A stretch of DNA of 64,000 nt from an uncultured Prevotellaceae bacterium (GTDB lineage Bacteria > Bacteroidota > Bacteroidia > Bacteroidales > Bacteroidaceae), in contig CADACW010000017.1 in NCBI GenBank assembly GCA_902786565.1, positions 1 to 64,000 on the forward strand, written 5' to 3'. A program made the translations under genes and the position numbers. Of the stretch, positions 6,825 through 16,265 are shown one piece after another. Position 1 is the first letter of the stretch, and the number at the start of each line of letters is the position of its first letter. Below the pieces are notes generated by a model, which was given only the letters and a program-made list of their open reading frames with translations, was not told where the DNA came from and did no database searches.

Positions 6825-9800
6825 GGTTTCTGGCGGCCCACCACCTTCTTACCATTATTAATATAGAAGCCCTTCGGCGACGTGCCGCTGACCTTGCGTC
6901 CCTGCAGGTCGTAGACGCGGGCAGAGCCGTCGGTGGTGTCGCGGTGCAGGCCGCTGATAGCATCGGTGCCGTCCACGCGCAACTTGCCGTCGACGAGCAA
7001 CGTCGAAGCATCGAAGACATAAGGCAGCCCGTCCGACTCGACCTTCACGAAGAAGTTGCCCGTGTGTGTACCGCCGTTGAAGACGGTAATCTCGTCGCCC
7101 ACCTGGAGCGTGCGCGTTGCCGGAATATAGACCAAGACAGTGTCGCCATTGTGCTTCACATTACCCTCGACGTTGATGATGCTATTGCCCAAGGCCGACA
7201 GACGGCAGAACACCGTCGAGCCGGCATTGAGCGTCAGGTTGCCCTTCAGTCGCAGCGTGCCCGTAATGCTGAGAATGCCGCCGGCAATGGTGCCGCCACT
7301 GTTCACCGTTACGCTCTGTGCCAAGGCGTTGCCCTGCAGCTTGGCGCCGCTGTTCACGGTGATGAGTCCCGTGGTGAGCACATTGCCCGTTGAGTTGTTC
7401 AGTTCCAGCGTGCCGCCGTCCACGGTGATGGGAGCCGTGTGGCCAGGCGTGACCAGCGTTAGTTTGCCCGTGCCCACCTTGGTCAGACGGGCGCACTTCA
7501 GCAGTCCTGAGAAGCGGGTGTCGGTATTGAGGAATCCCACCTGATAACTGCTCTGCGAGCCGCCGAGCACACCATCGGTGGCTGTGCCCAAGAGGGCGCC
7601 CACCTTCAGCGTGGCCGATGCCTCGTTGTTGCTGCCGCTCTGCATGAACGACACGGTGGTGCCTGCACCCACCAGCAACTTGGCCTTGCTCATGTCGGCG
7701 GCACTCGTCATCAGACGGAAGTTGCCTCCATCGCCGAGAGCCGTCAGCTGGCCCTCAAACTGCGAGAAATTGGCACCGACATCGCAGCGCACGTAGCGGG
7801 TCTGGATGGTCAGGTTGCCTGCCCCACGGAAGGAGCCGTTGATCCGGCCGCGTGAGGAGCCGATAATCTTGTTGTTGGTGCCCTGCTGCACGGTGACCAC
7901 ATGGTTCAGCGTGGGCACGGTAGAGGTAGAGTTCACGTCCAGCTGGTGCACCTCGCCACCGGCCAACACCATAGGCGAACCGCTCTTGCCGAAGGTGGCG
8001 TTCCAGGCGCCCTGTGCCACGATGCCCCTCTTCAGAATGAGTCCGGCAAAGCTGTTCACTCCGCCATAGGTGAAGTTCAGCTGTCCGGGGCCGTCCTTGA
8101 TGAGATAGCCCGCGCCGCTGACCTGCCCCTTGAGCGACAGTGAGCTGTTTGACTGGGCTATGCGGATGGTGGCCGTGTCGGTGAGTGTGATTTGCCGGTC
8201 GGTGCCCATATTGTCCTTGGCCAGGACCAGGGTGCCACCGTTCAGCTGCAGGTTGTTCTTGGCCGCGGTGGCCGCGCCGATGGCGCTCTTCTGCCCGCCG
8301 TCGTAGAAGTTGGGTAGGGTGAGCGTGCCGCCATTGACGATGGTCTTGCCCGTGTAGTCGCTGTACTTCATGTTGAGCGTCACGTTGGCCTCCTTCTCCA
8401 CCGTCACGTCACCCTCGCCGCTGATGCCGCCCTCGCCGTTGAGGGTGTACTTGCCGCTCTGGAAGGTGACGCCGTTAGTAACCATCATATCATTAATGGT
8501 GATGGTCTTCTGCTGGGCCTCGTCGGTGAAGACCACGGCATCGCCGGTGACGAAGGCGGTGGGGGTGGTGGCGGGAGTGGTGGCGGGGACGGAGCCCCCG
8601 CTTACGCTGAAGTTTTGGGTTTTGTAGTCCCAGGCGGTGCTTAAGGCTCCTGTCCAGAGCACGCCCTCGGCGGGTTCGCGGTTCTCGTGGATGATGAGCA
8701 GCAGCCTGTTGTCTCTCACCTCCAAATCATAGTTGATGCCTTCCAGCCCGCGTGTCTTAAGTTTCGTTACGTCGCAAGTAAGCGTTCCGGTGCAACGGGC
8801 AATATCGTACTCAGCATGGTCCTTTGAGGCGAGGTTCACGCTGATGAAGTTGGTGCCTTTGAAGTTGAGGTCGCCCTCCACCAGCAGGTAGCCGCTGAAC
8901 GGACTGCCAGCCTGCTGCATGTCGGCATCCACTTCCAGATAGACGTTTCCTGGCAGCGTCATGCTCTTCTTGCTGGTAATGACATTGCCGCCGGCTTGCA
9001 GTCGGCACCCCTCATAGTTGAGTGCTCCCTCGAAGGTGATGGTGTCCTGCAGAGTGACTTGCCCGCCCAGGGTGCCACGGGCACGCAGTTCCACAGGTCC
9101 GGCTATTGTGCCGTTGACGCAGAGGGTGCCCTCGCTGACGAGTGTCAGGCCGGTGTGGCCGAGGTTGCAGTTGAAGGTGGCTGTGCCGAGCATCGACTTG
9201 ATGAGCTGGCCTGAGCCTGTGGTGCCCCTTCCGCCAATGACGTAGTCGTGGCCACGCGGGTTCATCATATAGAGCGTGCTGGCGTTCAGCGGTTTGTCAA
9301 AAGTGATGGGCGAGACATTGTCGCCAGAGATGTCGAACATCAGGCTCTTGCCGTCGGCATAGGCTGCGGGCTGCGTCAAGCTGAAGTCGACCCACTGGCC
9401 GTTGCCCTTCCATCTCAGGTCGGCGGTGAAGACTGGCGGCAGTTGCGGCATAGGCATGCCGCCGCCCAGATAGAAGCCCGTGTTGGGGTGCTGGTAGTAG
9501 CCGCGAGTGGTGCAGTCGCCTCGGTAGTGCGGGTCCTGCTGCAGGCAGTAGATGCTGTATTCTGTGGGCATATTGGTGGTGTAGCCCACCAATCCTGTGC
9601 AACCGGCATCGTTCTGCTTGGCCAGGATGACCTCTTCGCGCCAGTCGCCGATGATGTCGCCCATAAAGGCCGGACGGGTGCCGGTGCCTCCGTGGGTGGC
9701 CCAGGTGCTCTCTTGCGAGAACTCCACCAATCGGGCCTTGTTGAGCACCTGCGTAATCATCATGTTGGTGCCCCAGCCGCTGCCGCCTGGCGACGACAGT

Positions 9801-11449
9801 TCCTCGCGCTGCAAGTCTCCGTTCCACCATACGCCCTCGAACATCGTGTTGATGCCACAGCCGCTTCGGGTGTAGGTGGTCTTCTCGCCCTTGCAGTCGT
9901 AGATGAAGTCGTCGGTGAAGCTGTAGAGCTCATAGCCTTTGCGCGAGGCGTCTACGTCCATACAGGCGCCGCGGCCCACGTCGTAGAGGCTGGGCAGATA
10001 CCACTCCTTGATGCGCTCGGCAGTGCGGGCGTCGTAGAGCAACTGGCCCAGAAGAGCACTCTGCTGGATGGCATAGACCTCCATGCCGGGACGGTCGGGG
10101 TCGATGTCGCTGATGATGAAACGGTCGCCGTGGCCGATGCCCGGCGAAGCGAACCAGCCATTCTTGGGATTCACGGAATAGCCGCCCTGAATCATCTCGT
10201 CGGTGCCGTCGCCATCGACGTCGGCCACACGCAACTGATGGAACTCGGCAGGCCAGGGTCGCTTGTCGTTGCGGCTCCAGGTCTTCTCGTGGTGCCAGTT
10301 GGTAGCGACGACGGAATCATCGCCTACGGCTGAAGTCCAGTCGTACTCCCAGGTGAAGACGTAGTTGTGGTGCGACTTGTTGTTGTCGCGGTCCAGGCAC
10401 TCCATGACGAGCGAGGGGTGCAGACCGTCGAGGTAGCAGATGGCGAAGTGGCCGTCCATGGCCGAATAGCCATCGCTCATATAGTCGGCACGGTTGTCGC
10501 GGGTATAGCGGTCGCCGCCATCGGTCACCTCGCTGTATTTCAGTTCGTTGCAGTCAATCTCCTCGCCCGTCAGACCGTCGATGACGGAGACGTAGAAAGG
10601 CCGGTTGCGCCTGGACTGTGTGCGGTAGTCCACTATGCCGTCGCCATCTACGTCGGCCTTGGTGCTGCCTTTGGCATACAGGCCCCAGGTCTCCTTCTGC
10701 TTGTCCCAAAAGCGGGTGCCGTCGCTGCTTTTGATGATGACCTCGCAACGGCCGTCGCAATTGATGTCCCAAGCCACGACCATATCGTTCTGTCCGCCGC
10801 AGATGTTCACGTTGGGCCCCATGTCGACGGTCCAGAGCAGGGTGCCGTCCAACTTGTATGCCTGAATCTTATGGGTGGTGGTGGCGGTGTTCTCAGTATT
10901 GTCGGCATCGTCGCTGACAGCACTGGCGTAGAGGCGGTCGCACACCACGGCATCGAACTCGCCGTCACCGTCGGTGTCCATCGGCCAGACGAACTTGGTG
11001 CGGTAGTCATTGCGGCGAATCACCTTGTCGTCGAAGTTGAAGTCGAACCACACGTTGGGGTACGTCTGCGTCTTGTATAGGAAAGGGGCGCTCATGGCAC
11101 CTTCCTTGCCGTCGGGGCTGATGGCGGTGACGGCATACTCGGTGTTGTTGGCCAGATTGGTTTGCAGGCACGTCACCGCCAGCGGTGCGCTGTTGATTTT
11201 GGTGTAGTTGCCTTTGCCTGCAGGGCGCTGCCACACGTTGTAGGTGGTGCCTTCGGGTTCCTGCGCCAGTTTGCGCCAAGAGATGAGCGAGCCCTGCCCG
11301 CCGGCACCTGAGACGCTGCGGATGGTGCTGCCAGAGCGGTTGACGGCCACGACGCCACGAGCGAGAGGCTGCTGGAGCCGCTGGGCAACAGACAGAGATG
11401 GCACTGCTGCCAGCAGCGCCAACATTTTCCACGCAAGTGATTTTCTCAT
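6821..11449 (-). CDS. Giant PL11 rhamnogalacturonan lyase fused to autotransporter-type beta-strand repeats
   Basis: The 1542-residue exported protein opens with a signal peptide (MRKSLAWKMLALLAAVPSLSVAQ). Residues about 25-640 match family 11 rhamnogalacturonan lyases: LARGVVAVNRSGS, FVWPMDTDGDGEFDAVVCDR, then several calcium-type DxDGDG loops (ADVDGDGIVDY, VADVDGDGTDEM) of the eight-bladed propeller. Residues about 680-1470 are glycine- and threonine-rich strands such as LVSEGTLCVNGTIAG, VNGGTLTLPNF and LQLNGGTLVLAKD, the pattern of autotransporter-associated beta-strand repeats. The C-terminus is a Prevotella-type tail, YDLQGRKVSGTSPKGFY. PL11 enzymes cleave the rhamnogalacturonan I backbone of pectin and are normally about 600 residues, so the second half is extra and is probably a beta-helical stalk or surface anchor. 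The gene begins 50 bases after the (p)ppGpp gene stop and may share its transcript. Confidence 0.88.
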   Translation of the reverse strand: MRKSLAWKMLALLAAVPSLSVAQRLQQPLARGVVAVNRSGSTIRSVSGAGGQGSLISWRKLAQEPEGTTYNVWQRPAGKGNYTKINSAPLAVTCLQTNLANNTEYAVTAISPDGKEGAMSAPFLYKTQTYPNVWFDFNFDDKVIRRNDYRTKFVWPMDTDGDGEFDAVVCDRLYASAVSDDADNTENTATTTHKIQAYKLDGTLLWTVDMGPNVNICGGQNDMVVAWDINCDGRCEVIIKSSDGTRFWDKQKETWGLYAKGSTKADVDGDGIVDYRTQSRRNRPFYVSVIDGLTGEEIDCNELKYSEVTDGGDRYTRDNRADYMSDGYSAMDGHFAICYLDGLHPSLVMECLDRDNNKSHHNYVFTWEYDWTSAVGDDSVVATNWHHEKTWSRNDKRPWPAEFHQLRVADVDGDGTDEMIQGGYSVNPKNGWFASPGIGHGDRFIISDIDPDRPGMEVYAIQQSALLGQLLYDARTAERIKEWYLPSLYDVGRGACMDVDASRKGYELYSFTDDFIYDCKGEKTTYTRSGCGINTMFEGVWWNGDLQREELSSPGGSGWGTNMMITQVLNKARLVEFSQESTWATHGGTGTRPAFMGDIIGDWREEVILAKQNDAGCTGLVGYTTNMPTEYSIYCLQQDPHYRGDCTTRGYYQHPNTGFYLGGGMPMPQLPPVFTADLRWKGNGQWVDFSLTQPAAYADGKSLMFDISGDNVSPITFDKPLNASTLYMMNPRGHDYVIGGRGTTGSGQLIKSMLGTATFNCNLGHTGLTLVSEGTLCVNGTIAGPVELRARGTLGGQVTLQDTITFEGALNYEGCRLQAGGNVITSKKSMTLPGNVYLEVDADMQQAGSPFSGYLLVEGDLNFKGTNFISVNLASKDHAEYDIARCTGTLTCDVTKLKTRGLEGINYDLEVRDNRLLLIIHENREPAEGVLWTGALSTAWDYKTQNFSVSGGSVPATTPATTPTAFVTGDAVVFTDEAQQKTITINDMMVTNGVTFQSGKYTLNGEGGISGEGDVTVEKEANVTLNMKYSDYTGKTIVNGGTLTLPNFYDGGQKSAIGAATAAKNNLQLNGGTLVLAKDNMGTDRQITLTDTATIRIAQSNSSLSLKGQVSGAGYLIKDGPGQLNFTYGGVNSFAGLILKRGIVAQGAWNATFGKSGSPMVLAGGEVHQLDVNSTSTVPTLNHVVTVQQGTNNKIIGSSRGRINGSFRGAGNLTIQTRYVRCDVGANFSQFEGQLTALGDGGNFRLMTSAADMSKAKLLVGAGTTVSFMQSGSNNEASATLKVGALLGTATDGVLGGSQSSYQVGFLNTDTRFSGLLKCARLTKVGTGKLTLVTPGHTAPITVDGGTLELNNSTGNVLTTGLITVNSGAKLQGNALAQSVTVNSGGTIAGGILSITGTLRLKGNLTLNAGSTVFCRLSALGNSIINVEGNVKHNGDTVLVYIPATRTLQVGDEITVFNGGTHTGNFFVKVESDGLPYVFDASTLLVDGKLRVDGTDAISGLHRDTTDGSARVYDLQGRKVSGTSPKGFYINNGKKVVGRQKP

Positions 11450-11499
11450 AAGGTTGAGTAGTTTTTAGTTAGTTAGTCAGTTTGTTAGGAATAGAATGT

Positions 11500-13791
11500 C
11501 TATATGATTTGGTGAATTTCCTTGAGGTCGTCCACCTCCTTGAGGCTGTCGATGATCGACTTGACATCGTCGCGGTCGTGCACCCTGAGGTCTATGCTCC
11601 CCTCGAAGATGCCGTCCTGGGTGGTGAACGTGAGGCGCCGGATGTCGACTGAGAGTTGGTTGGAGATGACCCGGGTGACATCGTTGACGAGTCCGCGGCG
11701 GTCGATGCCTGCCAGTTGGATGGTGGCGTCGAAGAACATTTGCTTGTGCATGTCCCACTTCACGTCGAGTATGCGGTTGCCGTAGCTGGCCTTCAGACGG
11801 TCGGCCACGGAGCACTGTCGGCGGTGAATCTCGATGTGCTTCTGGTTGTCGATGTAGCCGAGGGCATCGTCGCCCGGTATGGGGTGACAACAAGTGGGGA
11901 AGATGAAGGTGCCGATGTTCTCCTCGGTGATGTAGATAGGTTTCTTGCGGTCTATCTTGTCGGGCACCTGAGGTTTCTGCTGGTTCTGCGCCTGCGCATT
12001 GTCGCTGTCCTTCTTGGCTTTGACAAAGGGCACATACTTGCGCCATCCGCCGTCGCCTTTCCGCTTGCCCTTCAGCTCGTCGGAATCTTTATCGCCCAGG
12101 ATGATGCGCTTCTCGCCCAAGTACTGGAAGAAGGTTTCACGGCGTGACACCTCGTGGAACTTAATCAGCTGGTCTATGACCGACTGTTTTGGCTCAAACC
12201 CGTTCTTGGCCAGCCATTGGTTGAGCTGCTCCTCGCCCTTCTTCTGCATTTCGCGCTGGCCGCGCCTGACGAAAGCCTGCACCTTGGCCTTGGCCTTGGC
12301 GGTGGTGACGAAGTTGATCCAGGCGGGCTTCACCTGCTGGGTCTTCGAGGCCAGAATCTCAATCTGGTCGCCGCTCTTCAGGTGGTGGCTCAGGGGCACA
12401 AGCTTATGGTTGACCTTGGCACCTATGCAGTGGCTGCCGAGGAAGGTGTGGATGGAGAAGGCGAAGTCGAGCACGGTAGAGTTGGCCGGCATGGTCTTGA
12501 TGTCGCCCTTCGGGGTGAAGACGAAAATCTCGCTGGAGAAGAGGTTGAGCTTGATGGCGTCGAGGAAGTCCATGGCGTCGGGCTGCGGGTCGTCGAGAAT
12601 CTCCTTGATGGTGCGCAGCCACTGGTTCAGTTCGCTGGTCTCGCTCTCGCCATTGTCGGTCTCGGCTTCCTCGCCCACGTTCTGTGGCAGGGCCTTGTAT
12701 TTCCAGTGGGCGGCCAGTCCCTGCTCGGCGATGTCGTCCATGCGGTCCGACCGTATCTGCACCTCAATCCAATGTCCCTGGTGCGACATCAGTGTGACGT
12801 GCAAGGCCTGATAGCCGTTGGCCTTGGGGTGGTTCACCCAGTCGCGTATGCGGTCAGGGTGGCTCTTGTAGATTCTGGTGAGCGCCACATAGATGTCGAA
12901 GCACTCGTTGACCTCCTGCTCGCGCTGCTTGGGCGTGAAGATGATGCGCACGGCCAGTATGTCGTAGATTTCCTCAAAGGCGACGTGCTTGTTCTGCATT
13001 TTGCACCAGATGGAGTATGGGGTCTTGATGCGCTCGCGAATCTCGTAGTCGACGCCCATCCGCTGCAGGGCCTCCTCGATGGGTTTCGTGAACTCGTCGA
13101 ACGACTGGTGTCGGGACACCTTTGTGGCCTCCAGTTTCTTTTCGATGGCCGCATACTCTTCAGGATGCTCGAAGCGGAAACTCAGGTTCTCCAGCTCCGA
13201 CTTGATTTTGTAGAGTCCCAGCCGGTGGGCCAGCGGCGCATAGAGGTAGAGCGTCTCGCCGGCAATCTTGTACTGCTTGTTGGCCGGCTGCGACTCCAGC
13301 GTGCGCATGTTGTGCAGGCGGTCGGCAATCTTGATGAGGATGACGCGGATGTCTTCGCTCATGGTGAGCAGCAGTTTCTTGAAGTTCTCGGCCTGTGCCG
13401 AAGCCTGCTCGCCGAAGATGCCGCCGCTGATTTTGGTCAGTCCGTCGACGATTTGTGCAATCTTCGGGCCGAACATATTCTCGATGTCCTCGACGGTGTA
13501 CTCCGTGTCCTCCACCACATCGTGGAGCAGGGCGGAGCAGATGCTGGTGGAGCCGAGCCCGATGTCGGAGCACACTATCTGTGCCACGGCAATGGGGTGC
13601 ATGATATAAGGCTCGCCTGAAAGGCGGCGCACACCTTTGTGGGCCTGCCGCGCAAAGTTGAATGCCTTGGTGATGAGGTCTACCTTCTTGCGGTGGCGTG
13701 AGTTCATATAGTCTGTCCGGAGTCGGGCAAACGCGTCATTGATCATTTGTTCGTCGGCTTGCTCTTGCCGCATCATCTCGTCGTCGTCCAT
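11500..13791 (-). CDS. rsh: Bifunctional (p)ppGpp synthetase/hydrolase (RelA/SpoT homologue)
   Basis: This cytoplasmic 763-residue enzyme makes and degrades the stringent-response alarmones. The N-terminal hydrolase domain retains its His-Asp pair (LLHDVVEDT, near residue 90) and the ISGGIFGEQASAQAENF segment, so hydrolysis should be active. The synthetase follows (IRERIKTPYSIWCKMQ, DILAVRIIF, EQGLAAHWKYK), then a TGS domain (FVFTPKGDIKTMPANSTVLDFAF) and a C-terminal ACT domain. Length is normal. It is the third gene of a minus-strand set, four bases after the transglycosylase gene; this order is common in Bacteroidales. Downstream lies the PL11 gene after 50 bases. Confidence 0.95.
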   Translation of the reverse strand: MDDDEMMRQEQADEQMINDAFARLRTDYMNSRHRKKVDLITKAFNFARQAHKGVRRLSGEPYIMHPIAVAQIVCSDIGLGSTSICSALLHDVVEDTEYTVEDIENMFGPKIAQIVDGLTKISGGIFGEQASAQAENFKKLLLTMSEDIRVILIKIADRLHNMRTLESQPANKQYKIAGETLYLYAPLAHRLGLYKIKSELENLSFRFEHPEEYAAIEKKLEATKVSRHQSFDEFTKPIEEALQRMGVDYEIRERIKTPYSIWCKMQNKHVAFEEIYDILAVRIIFTPKQREQEVNECFDIYVALTRIYKSHPDRIRDWVNHPKANGYQALHVTLMSHQGHWIEVQIRSDRMDDIAEQGLAAHWKYKALPQNVGEEAETDNGESETSELNQWLRTIKEILDDPQPDAMDFLDAIKLNLFSSEIFVFTPKGDIKTMPANSTVLDFAFSIHTFLGSHCIGAKVNHKLVPLSHHLKSGDQIEILASKTQQVKPAWINFVTTAKAKAKVQAFVRRGQREMQKKGEEQLNQWLAKNGFEPKQSVIDQLIKFHEVSRRETFFQYLGEKRIILGDKDSDELKGKRKGDGGWRKYVPFVKAKKDSDNAQAQNQQKPQVPDKIDRKKPIYITEENIGTFIFPTCCHPIPGDDALGYIDNQKHIEIHRRQCSVADRLKASYGNRILDVKWDMHKQMFFDATIQLAGIDRRGLVNDVTRVISNQLSVDIRRLTFTTQDGIFEGSIDLRVHDRDDVKSIIDSLKEVDDLKEIHQII

Positions 13792-13795
13792 AATC

Positions 13796-15118
13796 TTACT
13801 TTACCCTAAGTTTTTTACCTGCCTTGATGTTGTTACCCTTAATGCCGTTCAGCCGGCGTAGTTTTGCCACTGTGGTGTGGTTGCGTTTTGCGATGGCCGA
13901 GAGTGTGTCGCCCCTGCGCACGGTGATGCTGCTTCCCCGTCCTGCCTTTCTGCCGCGACTGGCTTTCGACCTGCCGCCCTTCTTCCCGGCCGCCTGCTCT
14001 TTGACGTCCACTTCCTCTCGCTTCTGCAGCACGTCGGAGGCATTGGCCACGTAGACCGAATCCTCAAGATCCATAAAGCGCGGCACATCAGACACGGGCA
14101 GGCGCAATGGCGAGGGCTTGGTGGCTCCCGGCACCACGTCGCGCCTATATTGCGGATTGAGCGTGCGCAGCACCTCGACGTCGATGCCGCAGACGTCTGA
14201 GACCTGCCCAAAACTGACGTTGCGGTTCACCATCACGGTGTCGGTCTTTACGGGCAGCGTGGTGGTCATCGGACAGATGTTGTGCTCGCAGTAATAAGTC
14301 ATCACATAGTTGGCGGCGATGAAGGCCGGCACGTAGCCGCGTGTCTCATGTGGCAGATAGGGGTAGATGGCCCAGTAGTCCTTCTCGCCCCCTGCCCGGC
14401 GGATGGCCTTGTTGATGTTTTCCGGTCCGCAGTTGTAGGCGGCGATGACCAGGTTCCAGTCGCCGAATATCTTATAGAGGTCGCGCAGATAGCGGGCTGC
14501 TGCCCACGATGACTTCTGGGGGTCGCGGCGCTCGTCGAGCAGCGTGTTCACCTCAAGCCCGTAGGCTTTGCCAGTGCCCACCATGAACTGCCACAGTCCG
14601 GCGGCTCCGGCCCGCGACACGGCATTGGGGTTGAGTGCCGACTCGATGACGGGCAGATACTTCAACTCCAGGGGCAGCTGGTAGGCCTCGAGGGCCTCTT
14701 CAAAGATGGGCATATAGAAATTGGCAGCTCCCAGCATGAAGCTGACCTGCCGGCGCAGGCGCCCTGCATAGCGGTCGATGCAGCTCTGCACCACCTCGTT
14801 CCACGGCATTTCCATCACGGTGGGCATCCTGTAGAGGCGGTCCATATACTCCTCCTTGGTGTAGGTGGGGTTCACGTCGGCCGTCTGGCAGTCGTTGTCG
14901 GGGGTCAGGTAGGTGCGGGCAATGTAGAGGTTCATCAGGCTGTCCAGATAGGTGCCCATCGATTCGGGGAACTCCACCTCCTCGCCATCGCCCACCTCGC
15001 TGACCATTTCCTCTTCTTCATCGTCGTCAATGTCGGTCTCAATCTGTGCCATCGCGCTTGCCACGCAGAAAAGCAGCAGCGCGCATACCATTGTGATATA
15101 TTTTGCTATGAGTTTCAT
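13796..15118 (-). CDS. mltD: Membrane-bound lytic murein transglycosylase with LysM domain
   Basis: The 440-residue exported enzyme (signal peptide ends near LLFCVASAMAQ) cleaves the peptidoglycan glycan strand, leaving 1,6-anhydro ends. The Slt-type catalytic domain, residues about 130-280, contains the glutamate in LPVIESALNPNAVSRAGAAG, then LWQFMVGTGKAYGL and WNLVIAAYNCGPENINKAI. After a basic linker comes one LysM repeat (ITVRRGDTLSAIAKRNHTT ... GKKLRVK), which binds peptidoglycan. An acidic stretch (DIDDDEEEE) follows the signal peptide. It lies 21 bases after the DUF5683 gene and four before the alarmone gene, so it is in the middle of an operon. Confidence 0.92.
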   Translation of the reverse strand: MKLIAKYITMVCALLLFCVASAMAQIETDIDDDEEEEMVSEVGDGEEVEFPESMGTYLDSLMNLYIARTYLTPDNDCQTADVNPTYTKEEYMDRLYRMPTVMEMPWNEVVQSCIDRYAGRLRRQVSFMLGAANFYMPIFEEALEAYQLPLELKYLPVIESALNPNAVSRAGAAGLWQFMVGTGKAYGLEVNTLLDERRDPQKSSWAAARYLRDLYKIFGDWNLVIAAYNCGPENINKAIRRAGGEKDYWAIYPYLPHETRGYVPAFIAANYVMTYYCEHNICPMTTTLPVKTDTVMVNRNVSFGQVSDVCGIDVEVLRTLNPQYRRDVVPGATKPSPLRLPVSDVPRFMDLEDSVYVANASDVLQKREEVDVKEQAAGKKGGRSKASRGRKAGRGSSITVRRGDTLSAIAKRNHTTVAKLRRLNGIKGNNIKAGKKLRVK

Positions 15119-15139
15119 TTTGTCTTTGTTTTTACGGGT

Positions 15140-15925
15140 TTAAAAGTTGATACTGCAGTTCACGCCCAGCGCCGTGGCGTAGAGGGGATTGCGGTTCGCG
15201 CCGTTGTTGATGACCGCCGGGCTGACCTTCAGGCTGAGGTCTTTCGAGATGTCGAACTCCGACAGTTCGGCGTCCACATAGGCATCGATGACCGAGACGG
15301 CATAGATGCCCAGCATCACGAAGAAGCTGAGGTCGCGATAGCGGCGGTAGCGGTCGCGGCGGCTCTTGAAGATGGTCTTGTAGCGCTCGGCGGTCTGGTC
15401 GTTGATTTGCCGGCCAACGCCCTCAAATCGCTTGAAGTAGTTGGTGGTGGGGTCGTTGTCCTCCAGGTCGCGGTAGGCCTGCGCATAGTCCTTGTACATC
15501 ATATTGTTCCACGACAATGCGTAGATGCACCCCAGGAATCCGCCATAGACGATGGGCAGTTTCCAGTATTTGCGGTTGTAAATTTGGCCGCCGCCGGGAA
15601 TGACGAGGGCCAGCCAGAGGGCCTTCTGCGGATTGGGCCGCCATTTGGACCAGTCGCGGCCCTGCCCTTTGGGCACCGCCTGCTGGGCCACCAGGCTTGC
15701 GCCCTGCTCCACGCCATCGACGACAACAGCCGTGTCTTTGGGCATGGCCTCATAGAGCGAGTCAAGGGCCTGCACCAGCGAGTCGGGCACCTGCACCAGC
15801 GAGTCGGCCATCGCCGACACACCGGCCTGTGCATGCACCTGAAGAGCCGCCAAAGCCACAAGAGCCACAGCCAGCAATCGACTGACAGCAGTGAGTCTGT
15901 ATGTCAAAAATTTTTTGTTGTTCAT
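15140..15925 (-). CDS. DUF5683 membrane-associated protein
   Basis: The 261-residue product has an N-terminal signal or anchor (LLAVALVALAALQVHAQ), a low-complexity stretch with three repeats of VPDSLVQALDSL type, then the DUF5683 core: RPNPQKALWLALVIPGGGQ, IYNRKYWKLPIVYGGFLG and a second hydrophobic segment FVMLGIYAVSVIDAYVDAEL. The function is unknown. In Bacteroidales the family commonly precedes an MltD-like transglycosylase and an RelA/SpoT gene, as here, which hints at a cell-envelope role. I chose the ATG at 15925 because it begins MNNKKFLTYRLT and the signal peptide follows; an upstream ATG (15994) would overlap the promoter box. Confidence 0.85.
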   Translation of the reverse strand: MNNKKFLTYRLTAVSRLLAVALVALAALQVHAQAGVSAMADSLVQVPDSLVQALDSLYEAMPKDTAVVVDGVEQGASLVAQQAVPKGQGRDWSKWRPNPQKALWLALVIPGGGQIYNRKYWKLPIVYGGFLGCIYALSWNNMMYKDYAQAYRDLEDNDPTTNYFKRFEGVGRQINDQTAERYKTIFKSRRDRYRRYRDLSFFVMLGIYAVSVIDAYVDAELSEFDISKDLSLKVSPAVINNGANRNPLYATALGVNCSINF

Positions 15926-15937
15926 AATTGGAAGTTG

Positions 15938-15945
15938 CAAAGATA
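15938..15945 (-). promoter_or_regulatory. -7 box of the DUF5683-mltD-rsh operon
   Basis: The minus strand reads TATCTTTG, matching TAnnTTTG, 13 bases before the start codon. No -33 TTTG is seen at the usual distance. The remaining sequence up to the trp promoter at 16137 is AT-rich without recognisable features. Confidence 0.5.
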
Positions 15946-16136
15946 CGAATTTTCCGTCAAACGCTTGCAGCCAATTACAAAAACTTGTCAGCATTTAAGA
16001 CTTTTTGTAATTTAGTCAAGTTGCAGAAGCCCAGAAGTTACCGACGTGGGATTTCTTCCTGAAAGGCGGGTGTCGAGCGTATCTTTCCCGTATATTTAAA
16101 GAATTTGCGTTAAAATGCAAAATAATCAGAAAAATA

Positions 16137-16168
16137 TTTGGCAGAATGAAAGGAAATGTCTACTTTTG
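16137..16168 (+). promoter_or_regulatory. Promoter of the trp operon
   Basis: TTTG at 16137-16140, 20 bases, then TACTTTTG at 16161-16168: a full Bacteroidota housekeeping promoter. Transcription should start near 16174, about 26 bases before the leader peptide start codon. Confidence 0.82.
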
Positions 16169-16199
16169 TCGGCGAAAAGAAATTAAACAGACTTTCAGC

Positions 16200-16265
16200 A
16201 TGACACAGAGCACATTCTTTTGGTGGTGGTTCAGCTCAAGATTTGGAAAGATCGTGAGAAGATAG
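16200..16265 (+). CDS. trpL: Tryptophan leader peptide
   Basis: A 21-residue reading frame reads Met-Thr-Gln-Ser-Thr-Phe-Phe-Trp-Trp-Trp-Phe and ends with TAG at 16263-16265. Three consecutive Trp codons (16221-16229), flanked by Phe, sit between a strong promoter and an intrinsic terminator ahead of trpB. This is the organisation expected of a ribosome-mediated attenuation leader, and it matches the published description of the Bacteroid-trp RNA motif upstream of tryptophan genes. When Trp-tRNA is scarce the ribosome should stall on these codons. The three Phe residues around the Trp run might add phenylalanine sensitivity, which is notable because pheA ends the operon. Confidence 0.88.
   Translation: MTQSTFFWWWFSSRFGKIVRR

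Noticed and set aside
9248..10333. A 361-codon plus-strand open frame opposite the PL11 lyase
   Set aside because: No family resemblance and low complexity; the minus-strand frame encodes an intact lyase with calcium loops.
12154..13620. A 488-codon plus-strand open frame opposite the (p)ppGpp gene
   Set aside because: The opposite strand encodes an intact RelA/SpoT protein; the plus-strand product has no motif.
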